DNA from: an uncultured Clostridia bacterium
GTDB lineage: Bacteria; Bacillota; Clostridia; UBA1381
NCBI GenBank assembly: GCA_944391225.1
Contig: CALXSS010000009.1
Location: 1 to 46,740, forward strand
DNA length: 46,740 nucleotides
Direction of reading: 5' to 3'
The position numbers were made by a program, and so were the translations under genes. The notes beneath the pieces are model-generated. The model was not told the origin of the DNA. It worked only from the letters and a program-made list of their open reading frames with translations, and ran no database searches. Positions 8,539-16,349 of the stretch are shown here, piece by piece. The stretch's first letter is position 1; every line of letters starts with the position of its first letter.

Positions 8539-9129
8539 ATGAAGTACTGTTCAAATTGCGGTTGTCAGCTCAATGAAAACAACGCTTTTTGCCCAAACTG
8601 CGGTGCAAAAGTAGTGGATACGCAGGGGAATGACGGCTATCAGCAGAATAACAGCTATCAGCAGGATTACAGTAAGAGCTATGGACAGCAGGGGTACAAC
8701 CAGCAGAATTACGGTCAGTATAATTACGGAGCTCACGGCTCACAGCCGTCTGAGCCGGAGCTGTCTTTGTTCGAGTATTTTAAAAAGTGTTTCCAGCATT
8801 ATGCTGATTTTAACGGTAGAGCAAGAAGAAAGGAATACTGGGGTTTTGTTCTTTTCTATTGCATATTCTATTTTGCAGCGTATATTGTAGCAGCAATAAT
8901 TGATAATATAATCGGTGTGCCTATATTTACGGCGCTTATTAGCCTTGCTGCTCTGGGAGCGATAGTTCCCTCACTTGCGGTGCTTGTTCGCCGTCTGCAT
9001 GATATAGGAAAGTCGGGCTGGTGGTATTTTATAAGCTTTGTTCCTTTTATAGGTACTATATGGCTGCTTGTGCTGCTTTGTACTGATGGTACGCGCGATC
9101 ATAATATGTACGGCGCGCCGACAAAATAA
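8539..9129 (+). CDS. Zinc-ribbon DUF805 membrane protein
   Basis: The 196-residue protein begins with a zinc ribbon (Cys 4, 7, 18, 21). A linker rich in Gln, Tyr and Asn (about 30-70) follows, then a DUF805 domain with about four membrane segments. The family signature ARRKEYWGFVLF and the conserved VRRLHDIGKSGWW are both present. DUF805 proteins are small inner-membrane proteins of unknown function. ATG 8539 is preferred over the upstream in-frame TTG 8485 because AGGAGG at 8523-8528 is correctly spaced. The longer form would also begin inside the terminator hairpin of the leader. It converges on the hybrid-cluster gene through a shared terminator. Confidence 0.85.
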   Translation: MKYCSNCGCQLNENNAFCPNCGAKVVDTQGNDGYQQNNSYQQDYSKSYGQQGYNQQNYGQYNYGAHGSQPSEPELSLFEYFKKCFQHYADFNGRARRKEYWGFVLFYCIFYFAAYIVAAIIDNIIGVPIFTALISLAALGAIVPSLAVLVRRLHDIGKSGWWYFISFVPFIGTIWLLVLLCTDGTRDHNMYGAPTK

Positions 9130-9146
9130 TTATTGTATATAATAAA

Positions 9147-9190
9147 GAGGCTGAGTGCAAAACTCAATGAGTTTGCGTCAGCCTCGCGTT
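9147..9190. terminator. Bidirectional terminator
   Basis: GAGGCTGA (9147-9154) pairs with TCAGCCTC (9178-9185), with a further inner pairing AAACTCA/TGAGTTT, then a short T-run. The sequence is related to the opening hairpin of the dispersed repeat. It sits between two convergent genes. Confidence 0.7.
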
Positions 9191-9207
9191 TTGCTTATAT
9201 AATTGTT

Positions 9208-10782
9208 TTATACTTGTGAAAGAATATCCGCTATATCGCGCTCAGGCGTTGTTATGGGCTTTAATCCGTACGTATCTGAAAGCAGCTTCACAACATTTTC
9301 AGAAAGAAATGCCGGCAGAGTAGGTCCGAGATATATATTTTTAATGCCTAATGCAAGCAGGGAAAGCAGGATGCAAACAGCCTTCTGCTCATACCATGAG
9401 AGTACAAGCGTGAGCGGCAGGTCGTTTACAGAGCAGTTCAGGGCTTCGGCAAGTTCCGAGGCTATTTTTATTGCGCTGTATGCGTCGTTGCATTGACCAA
9501 TATCCATAATGCGCGGTAGACCGCTGATGTCTCCGAGATCAATATCATTGAATCTGTATTTTCCGCAGGCGAGCGTTAGGATTATTGTGTCCATGGGCAG
9601 TGACTTTACAAATTCGGTATAGTAGTTTCTTCCGGGGTGTGCACCGTCACAGCCGCCAACAAGAAAGATGCGCTTTACTGCTCCGCTTTTTATGGAGTTT
9701 ATAACAGCGGCAGCGTGCCTGAGCACGGTGTCATGCGCATAGCCTGTATGCAATATATGCCCTCCGTTAATTCCGCACATACACATATCCTTTTCAAATC
9801 CCCCAAGCCTCAGTGAATGCTCAATAAGCGGCGTAAAATCCTTTTTGCCGTTAGCGTCGGTCTCTATGTGTGTGAGCCCGTCATATCCAACAACAGATGT
9901 CGTATATATTCTATCCTTATAATTATTAAGCGGAGGCATTATGCAGTTTGTAGTGAAAAGCACAGGAGCGGGCAGATCCTTGAATTCATGCTGCTGATTC
10001 TGCCAGGCAGTGCCAAAATTGCCTGCAAGATGCTTGTACTTCCTTAGCTCAGGATAGCCATGCGCGGGCAGCATCTCGCCGTGTGTATATATATTTATTC
10101 CTTTTCCCTCAGTCTGCTCAAGCAGCTGCTTTAGGTCAAGCAGATCGTGTCCTGATATTACTATGAACGGTCCTTTTTTTATATCAGTGTTTACTGCTGC
10201 TGGAGAAGGTATACCAAAGGTTTTTGTGTGAGCAATGTCAAGACATTCCATACACCTTAGGTTTATCATACCAAATTCAAGTATCAATTCTAACCATTTT
10301 TCTACTGAGTGCTCCCTTGCGCATTTAGATAGCCCTTTATAAAACCATTTAATCACATTTTCGTCATAAAAGCCAAGCGCCATGCAATGATGTGCGTATG
10401 CAGCCATACCCTTAAGACCGAAAAGCAATGTGGAGCGGAGCGAAACAATATCCGTGTTACCATTAAAAAGAGATGGTACTTCCACGGGAATATCCTCTGC
10501 TATTTCGCGGCGCAGTGTGGCAGCGTGGGCAGTGTATTCCTCTATAGCCGCGTTGTCAAAATTAACGTTCGTAAGTGTGACAAAAAGTCCGTCTATTATA
10601 AGTCTGTCGGTTTCGACTGTCCTTTTGCCGCGTTCCAGAACGGCATCCGAAAGACGGATAAGCTCATATATCAATTCGTCCTGGGAGCGGGCAGTTTCCG
10701 GTTTTTTTCCGCATACTCCTGAATGCAGACAGCATTTATTGCCCGCTGTCTGTTGGCATTGAAAGCAAAACATATCTGACAT
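9208..10782 (-). CDS. hcp: Hydroxylamine reductase (hybrid-cluster protein)
   Basis: The 524-residue cytoplasmic protein is a hybrid-cluster protein. It reduces hydroxylamine in vitro and is linked in bacteria to nitric oxide detoxification and S-nitrosylation. The N-terminal iron-sulfur cysteines are visible (Cys 6, 9, 18, 24; CX2CX8CX5C, with an extra Cys 17). Hybrid-cluster ligand regions follow: FTTNCIMPP, VGGCDGAHPGRNYY, ILTLACGKYRFN and DIGQCNDAYSA. I prefer ATG 10782 (MSDMFCFQC) to the upstream GTG at 10797, because that is where family members start, although the GAGG site is then rather far (about 14 bases). It is not in an operon with an electron-transfer partner here. Confidence 0.95.
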   Translation of the reverse strand: MSDMFCFQCQQTAGNKCCLHSGVCGKKPETARSQDELIYELIRLSDAVLERGKRTVETDRLIIDGLFVTLTNVNFDNAAIEEYTAHAATLRREIAEDIPVEVPSLFNGNTDIVSLRSTLLFGLKGMAAYAHHCMALGFYDENVIKWFYKGLSKCAREHSVEKWLELILEFGMINLRCMECLDIAHTKTFGIPSPAAVNTDIKKGPFIVISGHDLLDLKQLLEQTEGKGINIYTHGEMLPAHGYPELRKYKHLAGNFGTAWQNQQHEFKDLPAPVLFTTNCIMPPLNNYKDRIYTTSVVGYDGLTHIETDANGKKDFTPLIEHSLRLGGFEKDMCMCGINGGHILHTGYAHDTVLRHAAAVINSIKSGAVKRIFLVGGCDGAHPGRNYYTEFVKSLPMDTIILTLACGKYRFNDIDLGDISGLPRIMDIGQCNDAYSAIKIASELAEALNCSVNDLPLTLVLSWYEQKAVCILLSLLALGIKNIYLGPTLPAFLSENVVKLLSDTYGLKPITTPERDIADILSQV

Positions 10783-10885
10783 GGTTTTTTTGCGCACCTC
10801 ATTTCGTTTTTGTTATATTTTAGCCTGAAATACGGAGTATTATTCGTGGATATTTTGGCTGAGCATAAAAAACGATATACAAAAA

Positions 10886-10922
10886 ATGAGGCTGTTGCAA
10901 TTCAGCATGCTTACAGCCTCAT
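10886..10922 (-). terminator. Terminator of the purine permease gene
   Basis: ATGAGGCTGT (10886-10895) pairs with ACAGCCTCAT (10913-10922). On the minus strand a T-run follows at plus 10881-10886. It is just past the permease stop codon. Confidence 0.85.
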
Positions 10923-10939
10923 CAAGGATCATATTTTCA

Positions 10940-12297
10940 TCATATTACAAGAGTTATTATTCTCAGCACAAATAACAGGCTTGATATCCACATTACCGGA
11001 TGTATATTTTTTATCTTACCGGTGCAGACCTTGAGTATCACCCAAGATAATATTCCGAACATTATTCCGTTCGCTATTGAGTAGGTGAACGGCATCATAA
11101 TAATAGCTACAAATCCGCTTACAACGTCTGCGATGTCGCCCTCAAATGTCATTTTCTTGACTGATGAAAGCATAAGCAGACCAACAAACAGCAGAGCAGG
11201 TGTAGTTGCAAATCCGGGTATTGCAAGGAATATCGGTGAAAGAACAAGCGCTATAAGGAAGAGCACACCGGTCGTTACAGCAGTGAGTCCGGTACGTCCG
11301 CCCTGAGCAACGCCAGCGCTGCTTTCAACATAGCTTGTTACTGTAGATGTACCGAGGCATGCTCCTGCAATAGTTCCGAGCGCATCGGACATGAGCGCCG
11401 CGCCTACTCTTGGAAGTGATCCGTCTTTTCGGAGCAGATTTCCTTTTTCGGCAACACCTATAACAGTTCCTACTGTATCAAACAGGTCAACGAACAGGAA
11501 TGAGAAAACTATGATAAGAAATTCTATGAAATGTCCAGCTACATAACTGAAGTCGAATTTGAACAGGTATGGAGCTGCAGGGATAAAGCTCTTTGCCGAG
11601 AAATCCGGGAAAAGCGAGGCGGCTCCTGCCTCAGCGTCAACGGTGTACCAACCTGTTGCCTGAGCTATCATTCCTAAAACCCAGGTGGCAAGTATTCCGA
11701 TCAAGATATCACCCGGAACCTTAAAGTGGTGGAGAATGGCAATTATCAAGAATCCTATAAACGCAAGAGCGAATTGAGGCGTTGTCACATCGCCCAAGGC
11801 AATCAGAGTCGAGGCATCAGTGATTATAATGTTAGCTCCTTTGAGTCCGACAATGACTATAAAAAGACCTATACCTGCTGATATACCATATTTGAGATTG
11901 GCGGGTATTTTATTTACAAGAGTTTCCCTAAATTTGAATGCTGATAGAATTACAAATATGATACCTTCAACAAGCACAGCAGTGAGCGCTATCTGCCATG
12001 GGTTCTGTATGCCGGCTTCAGCCATAGGCACACATACTGAATATGCGAAATATGCGTTGAGTCCCATGCCGGATGCAAGGCGATTGGATAATTTGCGAAA
12101 AATGCCATGAACATACAGCTGATTGCTGCTGATACTGCCGTAGCTGTGAATACTGCTGCCGGCTCCATTCCGGCTGCTGACAATATGGACGGATTGACGG
12201 CAAGAATATAAACCATCGCAAGAAAAGTTGTAAATCCCGCAATTATTTCCGTCCTAACATTAGTTTTGTTTTCTTTTAGCTTAAAAAGCTTTTCCAT
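10940..12297 (-). pseudogene. NCS2/AzgA-type purine permease, one-base frameshift
   Basis: This is a guanine/hypoxanthine (or adenine) proton-purine permease of the AzgA-like NCS2 group, with many membrane segments. Motifs include AGFTTFLAMVYILAVNPSIL, FVDLFDTVGTVIGVA, and SYVESSAGVAQGGRTGLTAV. The first ~75 codons from ATG 12297 are in one frame and the rest in another. The break is at about 12076, where the minus strand reads gccttgcatccggcatg. One extra G after ttg gives the family sequence ALASGMGLNAYF and a 452-residue protein of normal length. As written, the first frame stops after about 102 residues. The second part could start at ATG 12067 but lacks the first helices. This is true decay or an assembly deletion. 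A structured leader precedes it. Confidence 0.85.
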
Positions 12298-12460
12298 TGG
12301 AGTCCCTCCTCATTATGTTTATTTTGCTGATTGAAAGAATAAAATGATTTTCAATCAGCAGTATGGAGTTCTTCGGGGCGCATAGGAAAGCTGACCGCAA
12401 GGCTGGTGATCCCCTGATGTGATCTGCTGAATGTGCCCTCTGAACAAGTAAATTTCCACA
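12298..12460 (-). promoter_or_regulatory. Structured 5' leader of the purine permease; candidate riboswitch
   Basis: On the minus strand the leader holds an outer stem GTTC...GAAC and a longer stem GGGCACAT/ATGCGCCC (one G-U) closing a ~75-base domain with further internal pairing. A second hairpin follows, with an 11-base perfect stem GCTGATTGAAA/TTTCAATCAGC just before the ribosome binding site GGAGGG. I see no purine-riboswitch core, and the second hairpin is followed by A-rich sequence, so control of translation is more likely than termination. The ligand is unknown; purine control is inferred only from the gene. Confidence 0.5.
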
Positions 12461-12465
12461 AATAT

Positions 12466-12494
12466 ATTTTACTTTATAAACTTGATTTTTGCAA
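12466..12494 (-). promoter_or_regulatory. Promoter of the purine permease leader
   Basis: TTGCAA (12494-12489) and TAAAAT (12471-12466) on the minus strand are 17 bases apart. They overlap an inverted repeat (about 12479-12509) that may be the 3' end signal of the AraC gene. Confidence 0.6.
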
Positions 12495-12511
12495 GCAAAA
12501 ATTAAGTTTTT

Positions 12512-13381
12512 CTACATTTTTACATCTTTTTGTCGATATTCGCGCGGCGAAAGGCTGATTATTTTTCTGAAATGACGGTTAAAATTTGACAGATTTCTGT
12601 AACCGCAGCTATAAGCAATATCAAGGATATCGTTATCTGTGGTGCGCAGCAGGTAACATGCCTCGCGAATGCGCAGCCTGTTTATATATTCGATAGCGGT
12701 CTGACCGGTTATGCGCCGGAACACCGACATAAATCGGCTTTCGCTGAGATGGCATTGCTGCGCGAGCGTTCTAATATCTATGCTTTCGTGCAGATGAGAG
12801 CGGATATATTCCAGCGCCGGCTTAAGCGAGGAGGCTCCGCTTTCAGCCGAAACTCCTGAGTAATGTCCATTAAATATCATAAGATAAATAAATTCAAGAA
12901 GTCGGCTTTTTAGTATAATGTCATCGAGAGCGCTGTCATTAGCGGCGTGCGCAGCGGCGGAGCATGCGCAGCTGTGAAGATCCTTATAGCCCTTGTCAGT
13001 CTTGCTTATTCGCGCATTCAGGCGCAGTATGCCGGATGAAGATGGGGTTATATATCGAGAGCAGGCGCGTGTCTGCACGGCAGAGCCAAGAAGATCTCTG
13101 TTGAATACTATAGTGTCATATATTATGTACCCGCCTGCCGGAGTGCGGATAGAATGAACGATATTTGGCTGTATGAGTATGATATCTCCGGCTGCAGCTT
13201 CGTATTCAGCGTCATCTATTCTGAAAATACCTTGACCATCGCGGATACAGCTGATCTCATACTCGCTGTGCCAGTGCAGAGGCACATCAGAAAAAAGATC
13301 AGGTATTTTGCAACCGTAAAATGAGAACGGTTTTTCCGGCGAGGTATGAACTCTGTTTTCGTGCTCTGCTGATGTATTCAT
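12512..13381 (-). CDS. AraC-family transcription regulator with cupin sensor domain
   Basis: The 289-residue protein has an N-terminal cupin fold (LHWHSEYEISCIRDGQGIF, about 35-110). At the C-terminus are two AraC helix-turn-helix motifs: IRTLAQQCHLSESRFMSVF and ILDIAYSCGYRNLSNFNRHF, ending SPREYR. Such regulators sense a small ligand, often a sugar. ATG 13381 is chosen because GGAGGT lies just upstream; the ATG at 13393 would be inside this site. It is divergent from the GH13 gene with 119 bases between, so it most likely controls that glucosidase and itself. Confidence 0.88.
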   Translation of the reverse strand: MNTSAEHENRVHTSPEKPFSFYGCKIPDLFSDVPLHWHSEYEISCIRDGQGIFRIDDAEYEAAAGDIILIQPNIVHSIRTPAGGYIIYDTIVFNRDLLGSAVQTRACSRYITPSSSGILRLNARISKTDKGYKDLHSCACSAAAHAANDSALDDIILKSRLLEFIYLMIFNGHYSGVSAESGASSLKPALEYIRSHLHESIDIRTLAQQCHLSESRFMSVFRRITGQTAIEYINRLRIREACYLLRTTDNDILDIAYSCGYRNLSNFNRHFRKIISLSPREYRQKDVKM

Positions 13382-13500
13382 GTTGACCTCCATGATAGAA
13401 TAGTATTGGTATATAGTATTATTTCAGTAGATAATTGTGTATCTCAGTATTATAATATCATATGTAAGATGAAAAATCAATAAGGAAAGGATGTAATGAT
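13382..13500. promoter_or_regulatory. Divergent control region of AraC regulator and GH13 gene
   Basis: A TATAAT box faces the GH13 gene without a good -35 element, which fits activator dependence. Two direct copies of TAGTATT lie about 13402-13422 and are candidate half-sites for the regulator. This is inferred from layout only. Confidence 0.4.
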
Positions 13501-15039
13501 ATGAACACAAATAATCCGTCATGGCTCGATAATGCGGTTTTTTATGAGATATATCCGCAATCGTTCAATGATACAAATGCAGATGGTATAGGAGATATAA
13601 ACGGCATTATTGAAAAGCTTGATTATATTGCGGAATTGGGAGCAAATGCGATCTGGCTCAATCCGTGTTACCTTTCTCCGTTTGACGATGCCGGATATGA
13701 TGTAGAGGACTATTATACAGTTGCGCCGCGGTATGGCACAAATGACGATCTTGTAAGATTGTTTTGTGAGGCGCACAAGCGCGGCATGAGGGTAATACTT
13801 GATCTTGTTCCGGGTCATACCTCATACAGGCACAAATGGTTCACAGAATCTAAAAAGCCGCAGAAAAATGAATATACAGACCGTTACGTATGGACTGACA
13901 GTATATGGTGTGTACCGCAGGGAATGGCGTGCTTAAGGGGTATATCACAGCGCGACGGTTCGGCGGTAGTGAATTTCTTCTCGTCACAGCCCGCGCTCAA
14001 TTACGGTTTTTACAAGCCCGATCCTGAGCAGAAGTGGCAGCAGCCAATGGACGCACCTGGACCCCTGGCAACACGCGAGGCTCTTAAAGATATAATGCGT
14101 TTCTGGCTCAGCGCCGGATGCGACGGTTTCAGGGTGGATATGGCAGGCTCGCTTGTGAAAAACGATGAGGACGGAAAGGGAACTATAGCCTTGTGGCAGG
14201 ATATACGAGCTTTTCTTGACAGCGAATTTCCTGAGGCGGCAATGGTATCGGAATGGGGAGAGCCGGATAAGTCGCTGATAGGCGGATTCCATATGGACTT
14301 TCTGTTGCATTTCGGACCGTCTCATTATAATGATTTATTCAGATGTGACGAGCCGTATTTTTCAAGACGCGGCAAGGGCTCAGCCAAAGAGTTTGTGGCG
14401 AAATACAAGGAGAATTACGCAAAGACGGACGAAAAGGGACTTATATGTATTCCATCAGGAAATCATGATATGGACAGGCTGTCGTATAGGCTTGATACAG
14501 ACGAGCTGAAAGTGGCGTTTGCGTTTTTGCTTTCAATGCCCGGAGCGCCGTTTATTTATTACGGCGACGAGATAGGTATGAGGTATCTTCCGGGAATAGA
14601 ATCGGTGGAGGGCGGATTCAACCGAACAGGTGCAAGATCGCCTATGCAGTGGGATAAAACGCTTAACGCGGGATTTTCAAACGCTTCAGCAGAGAAGCTT
14701 TATATTATGATAGATCCGTCAGCCGACAGGCCTGATGCGCTTTCACAGATGAATGACAGCAAGTCGCTCAGAAGTGAAGTAAAGAGACTTATAGAGCTGA
14801 GGAAAAAGACTCCGGCGCTGCAGAGCCGCGCTAAGATAGAATTTTTGTCAGACGGGTATCCGCTGGTGTATAAGCGCAGCGGTAGCGGTCAGACGGTGAC
14901 CGTTATAATAAACCCTGCTGATTCGCCGGCGGAGGTAAAGGCTGAGGGCAGGATATTGTATTCAGTGGGCGCAGATGCCGTAATAGAGAACGGATCATGC
15001 AAACTTAGCGGAGCTTCAGCAGTGTTTATAGAAAACTGA
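13501..15039 (+). CDS. GH13 alpha-glucosidase/oligo-alpha-glucosidase, cytoplasmic
   Basis: The 512-residue enzyme is a glycoside hydrolase family 13 protein. It opens WLDNAVFYEIYPQSF and has the conserved regions DLVPGH, GFRVDMA (nucleophile Asp 213), VSEWGEP (acid/base Glu 251) and SGNHDMDR (Asp 323). The late GARSPMQWD motif is typical of oligo-1,6-glucosidase and related oligosaccharide enzymes. There is no signal peptide, so the substrates are imported alpha-glucosides. Region I has Gly where many members have Asn (VPGH rather than VxNH). The start has AAAGGATG upstream. The divergent AraC gene is the likely regulator. The exact linkage cannot be read from sequence. Confidence 0.9.
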   Translation: MNTNNPSWLDNAVFYEIYPQSFNDTNADGIGDINGIIEKLDYIAELGANAIWLNPCYLSPFDDAGYDVEDYYTVAPRYGTNDDLVRLFCEAHKRGMRVILDLVPGHTSYRHKWFTESKKPQKNEYTDRYVWTDSIWCVPQGMACLRGISQRDGSAVVNFFSSQPALNYGFYKPDPEQKWQQPMDAPGPLATREALKDIMRFWLSAGCDGFRVDMAGSLVKNDEDGKGTIALWQDIRAFLDSEFPEAAMVSEWGEPDKSLIGGFHMDFLLHFGPSHYNDLFRCDEPYFSRRGKGSAKEFVAKYKENYAKTDEKGLICIPSGNHDMDRLSYRLDTDELKVAFAFLLSMPGAPFIYYGDEIGMRYLPGIESVEGGFNRTGARSPMQWDKTLNAGFSNASAEKLYIMIDPSADRPDALSQMNDSKSLRSEVKRLIELRKKTPALQSRAKIEFLSDGYPLVYKRSGSGQTVTVIINPADSPAEVKAEGRILYSVGADAVIENGSCKLSGASAVFIEN

Positions 15040-15045
15040 TATATC

Positions 15046-15086
15046 GGGGCTGTACCAAACCGGAAGGTTTTTACAGCCCCGCTGTT
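15046..15086 (+). terminator. Terminator of the GH13 gene
   Basis: GGGGCTGTA (15046-15054) pairs with TACAGCCCC (15072-15080), then GCTG and T6. It lies six bases past the stop codon. Confidence 0.85.
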
Positions 15087-15116
15087 TTTTGGGGGAGAAA
15101 ATGATTCGGAGCAGAG

Positions 15117-15253
15117 GAGGCTGTTGCAAAACTCAATGAGTTTGCAACAGCCTTGGGGGGCTTTAGAAAAATAGTGCAGAACGGAAGAAGCGAAGGGGCG
15201 CAGCCCCCTTGCCCGAAGGCGTACGGGGTACGTCGAGCGGTGATCTTCGTTTG
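15117..15253 (+). repeat. Dispersed structured repeat, copy 2
   Basis: This is near-identical to 7802-7938. It shares the GAGGCTGTTGC opening hairpin, the ATAGTGCAGAACGGA segment, the GCGCAGCCCCCTTGCCCGAA core and GTACGTCGAGCGGTGA. The flanks of the core differ, yet the outer pairing is kept (GGAAGA with TCTTC here against ACGAAAC with GTTTCGT in copy 1). The right half of the MITE-like element of copy 1 is absent. No coding potential. Confidence 0.8.
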
Positions 15254-15271
15254 AGATATGTCCTTTTTTGC

Positions 15272-15300
15272 TTGACAAGAGGTTTGTATTAATCTATAAT
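15272..15300 (+). promoter_or_regulatory. Promoter of the XRE regulator operon
   Basis: Consensus TTGACA (15272-15277) and TATAAT (15295-15300) with a 17-base spacer, 38 bases before the start codon. Confidence 0.88.
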
Positions 15301-15337
15301 ATATATATCGATCAAATATTTGCGGGAAGGTGTAATT

Positions 15338-15811
15338 ATGGGATATTATTATTACAAGCTGGCTCTGTATCGTAAAAAGCTCGGGCTTACACAGGCTGAG
15401 GCAGCCGATATGCTCGGAATATCGCGTAACGCTCTTGCCAAGTATGAAACAGGAAAGAACGATATACCGCTAACTGTGTTTGTGAAAATGTCAGAGCTGT
15501 ATGGATTTGACACTCTTGATATACTTGGAGTGAACGAGCCGGGAGATAACAGCGGACTTATATATGATGTCGGATATTACTATATCATCAAGGCGCACGT
15601 ATGCTACCTGATACGCAAGGAAATAGACATAAATAACTCTATGTACGGCGAAGGGGCATTTGAAGCGGAATACTACAGAGAACGGTATATAGAGATACTC
15701 AATGAAACGCTTTCAAAAAAGCTGTTTGCTCAAAGAGCGGATATAGCAGCCGATGCCGCGATGGATAAGGACAACATACCGGAATTCAGGCTGACTGGCA
15801 GAGGGGAGTGA
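15338..15811 (+). CDS. XRE-family helix-turn-helix regulator
   Basis: The 157-residue protein has an N-terminal Cro/C1-type helix-turn-helix (LALYRKKLGLTQAEAADMLG and following ISRNALAKYETGKNDIP, about 8-60). Its ~95-residue C-terminal part is rich in charged and Tyr residues, and I do not recognise it. ATG 15338 has GGAAGG at 15325-15330. The DUF4186 gene starts seven bases after its stop, and that gene's ribosome site lies inside the last codons, so the two are co-transcribed and probably translationally coupled. The strong promoter may be autoregulated, but no operator is evident. Confidence 0.85.
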   Translation: MGYYYYKLALYRKKLGLTQAEAADMLGISRNALAKYETGKNDIPLTVFVKMSELYGFDTLDILGVNEPGDNSGLIYDVGYYYIIKAHVCYLIRKEIDINNSMYGEGAFEAEYYRERYIEILNETLSKKLFAQRADIAADAAMDKDNIPEFRLTGRGE

Positions 15812-15818
15812 CTGTCCT

Positions 15819-16166
15819 GTGCAGACTATAGAACAGGCATTGGATAAGCTTGAAAGGTCAAAATTCAGAAGCAGTTTTCATTTGAGCAAGGCTGATAAGG
15901 ATTATATATCTGAAAAGGGTTTAGATGTTATACGCTCACACGCAGCTGATTTTGTAAGGGATCGACTCGCGCCAGCGGTCATATCTAACGATGGACGACA
16001 GACGCCAATGCGCGGTCACCCCGTGTTCAGGGCGCAGCACGCCACAGCCTGCTGCTGCCGGGGCTGCCTTAACAAATGGTATCATGTAAGGCAGGGAGCT
16101 GGAAAGGAAACTATAGCAGCAGCTCCGCGCAGCTTTCCCACAGCTTTTTATCACAGTGTGACATGA
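15819..16166 (+). CDS. DUF4186 protein with disrupted C-terminus
   Basis: The 115-residue frame starts at GTG 15819 behind GGGGAG. Through residue ~92 it matches DUF4186 as I know the family (KFRSSFHLS, LAPAVISNDGRQTPMRGHPVF, AQHATACCCRGCLNKWYHV). The function is unknown; the Cys/His-rich core suggests metal binding. After KWYHV the family normally continues with a G-(R/K)-E-L segment and a helix. That segment (GREL) is present but in another frame (about 16090-16101), which then stops at 16114-16116. As written, the frame instead runs ~50 bases into the opposite gene. The 3' end looks eroded by a small deletion. Confidence 0.65.
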   Translation: MQTIEQALDKLERSKFRSSFHLSKADKDYISEKGLDVIRSHAADFVRDRLAPAVISNDGRQTPMRGHPVFRAQHATACCCRGCLNKWYHVRQGAGKETIAAAPRSFPTAFYHSVT

Positions 16167-16341
16167 ATATTTCCCGCTCCTCAGGCAGGAGGCGCAGCGC
16201 CAGCCCGCAGCCTGCCGAGATCTGCGGCGGCAGCGGTATTATCCTGCCTGAAAGACAAAGCTCATGGCTCAGTTCCTCCGCCTCCATCGCAGCTGTGGTG
16301 GTTCGGAAGCTGAGAACAGAGTAAAGTTTTTTTGTTCTCAT
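16111..16341 (-). CDS. DUF3343 protein (putative Se/S carrier-like)
   Basis: The 76-residue protein has the DUF3343 features: an N-terminal SVLSFRTTTAAMEAEELS and the GRIIPLPPQISAGCGLALR segment with its conserved Cys. The family is described as a putative selenium/sulfur carrier. It follows the cysteine desulfurase by eight bases, with TGAGGTA as ribosome site, so the two form an operon in which the desulfurase probably hands sulfur (or selenium) to this Cys. Its stop overlaps the 3' end of the convergent DUF4186 frame. Confidence 0.85.
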   Translation of the reverse strand: MRTKKLYSVLSFRTTTAAMEAEELSHELCLSGRIIPLPPQISAGCGLALRLLPEEREIFMSHCDKKLWESCAELLL

Positions 16342-16349
16342 AATATACC

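Noticed and set aside
12298..12460. A classical purine riboswitch in the permease leader
   Set aside because: The conserved core, including the two loop-loop contact sequences and the invariant pyrimidine junction, is not visible. The leader is therefore reported as an unassigned structure.
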